Below, piece by piece: positions 32,743 through 33,010 of a stretch of 33,010 bases of DNA (its first letter is position 1; the number at the start of each line of letters is the position of its first letter). The position numbers and the translations under genes are program-made. The stretch covers positions 1-33,010 of the forward strand of contig CADCSY010000015.1 in the NCBI GenBank assembly GCA_902805555.1, given 5' to 3'. Below the pieces are notes generated by a model that was not told the origin of the DNA, searched no databases, and saw only the letters and a program-made list of their open reading frames with translations. The stretch comes from an uncultured Acidimicrobiales bacterium. GTDB lineage: Bacteria > Actinomycetota > Acidimicrobiia > Acidimicrobiales > CADCSY01.

Positions 32743-33010
32743 TCAGCTCGCTGAGACGCGGCCGAGCTCGTCGATCGCCGCCCGTAGCTCGGTGGTGAGG
32801 AACGAGCCGGCTCGCCGGCGGGTGAACACCTCGCTGAGCGACGTGAGGTACCAGAGCTGTGCGTCGGCGGTGCGCGCTTCCTCGTTGAAGCGGCTCCAGA
32901 CGTCTGATCCCACCTGGCGGTGGTCAGCGAGGATCGCCCGGGCGTTGTGCACCTTGTCGGCGTTGGAAACCCGGAGGACGCCCTCGTTGGCATCCTCGAG
33001 ATGAGCGAGG
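32743..33010 (-). CDS. C-terminal part of an HD-domain hydrolase (SpoT/MESH1-like), 5' end outside window
   Basis: The minus-strand frame is open from the right edge to a TGA at 32743-32745, about 89 codons. VSNADKVHNARAILAD resembles the D-K-x-H-N motif near the end of the HD domain of ppGpp hydrolases and related metal-dependent phosphohydrolases. The following VWSRFN, LWYLTSLSEVF and LRAAIDELGRV match the helical C-terminus I remember from small actinobacterial HD proteins. The catalytic HD pair itself would lie outside the window. It converges with the EEP gene (35 bp gap). Confidence 0.7.
   Translation of the reverse strand, partial: LAHLEDANEGVLRVSNADKVHNARAILADHRQVGSDVWSRFNEEARTADAQLWYLTSLSEVFTRRRAGSFLTTELRAAIDELGRVSAS

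Overview
The window is very GC-rich throughout, with GTG and TTG starts. It carries an Lsr2-type nucleoid protein, a split methylmalonyl-CoA mutase large subunit, a PduO-type cobalamin adenosyltransferase and several hypothetical families that I remember only from actinobacteria. I infer a chromosomal segment of a high-GC actinobacterium, most likely of the Acidimicrobiia/Iamia kind. That placement is inference. No rRNA, tRNA, CRISPR array, transposase or integrase is visible. Many genes have a TANNNT-like -10 hexamer ending only 6 to 8 bases before the start codon, which indicates leaderless mRNAs; this pattern fixes several starts.

Layout. 1-3.9 kb: the 3' part of an M24 peptidase, an SDR protein lacking the classical catalytic Tyr/Lys, an eight-helix membrane protein, and (minus strand) a P-loop ATPase with a 19-bp palindrome at its start. 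3.9-9.8 kb: cobalamin-dependent methionine synthase (minus), divergent from a cobalamin adenosyltransferase and leucyl aminopeptidase. 9.9-10.2 kb: Lsr2. 10.5-20.2 kb: an apparently inserted block with a Tat-exported multicopper oxidase, an AfsR/SARP-like BTAD regulator, a type I signal peptidase, and a 1631-residue secreted animal-type heme peroxidase with RTX calcium-binding repeats and three Ig-like domains. 20.2-21.4 kb: a frameshifted copy and an intact copy of one hypothetical gene. 21.6-24.6 kb: a small conserved hypothetical, a sirtuin, and a GT39-like membrane glycosyltransferase. 24.7-27.7 kb: a rhodanese-MoeB fusion, a classical SDR, and a GT2 glycosyltransferase. 27.7-33 kb: the methylmalonyl-CoA mutase large subunit, an acyl-CoA synthetase, a VWA-domain protein, an internally shortened endonuclease/exonuclease/phosphatase-family protein, and the 3' part of an HD-domain hydrolase.

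The most interesting region is 10.5-20.2 kb. A gene copy closely similar to the intact hypothetical gene at 20650-21408 appears to have been split by this block. Its internal part lies directly to the right (20203-20577, three frameshifts), and its last ~56 bases lie directly to the left (10438-10493, about six mismatches), both in the orientation expected of one interrupted gene. The block combines two secreted oxidative enzymes (copper oxidase and RTX heme peroxidase), a signal peptidase and a pathway-type regulator. Both enzyme families have members implicated in bacterial Mn(II) oxidation or in oxidation of phenolics, so a self-contained extracellular oxidation module is a reasonable hypothesis, but the substrate cannot be read from sequence.

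Outside the island the genes are mostly housekeeping or central metabolism. A cobalamin theme links metH (methylcobalamin), the adenosyltransferase (makes adenosylcobalamin) and the mutase (uses adenosylcobalamin). The mutase and the following acyl-CoA synthetase both handle acyl-CoA.
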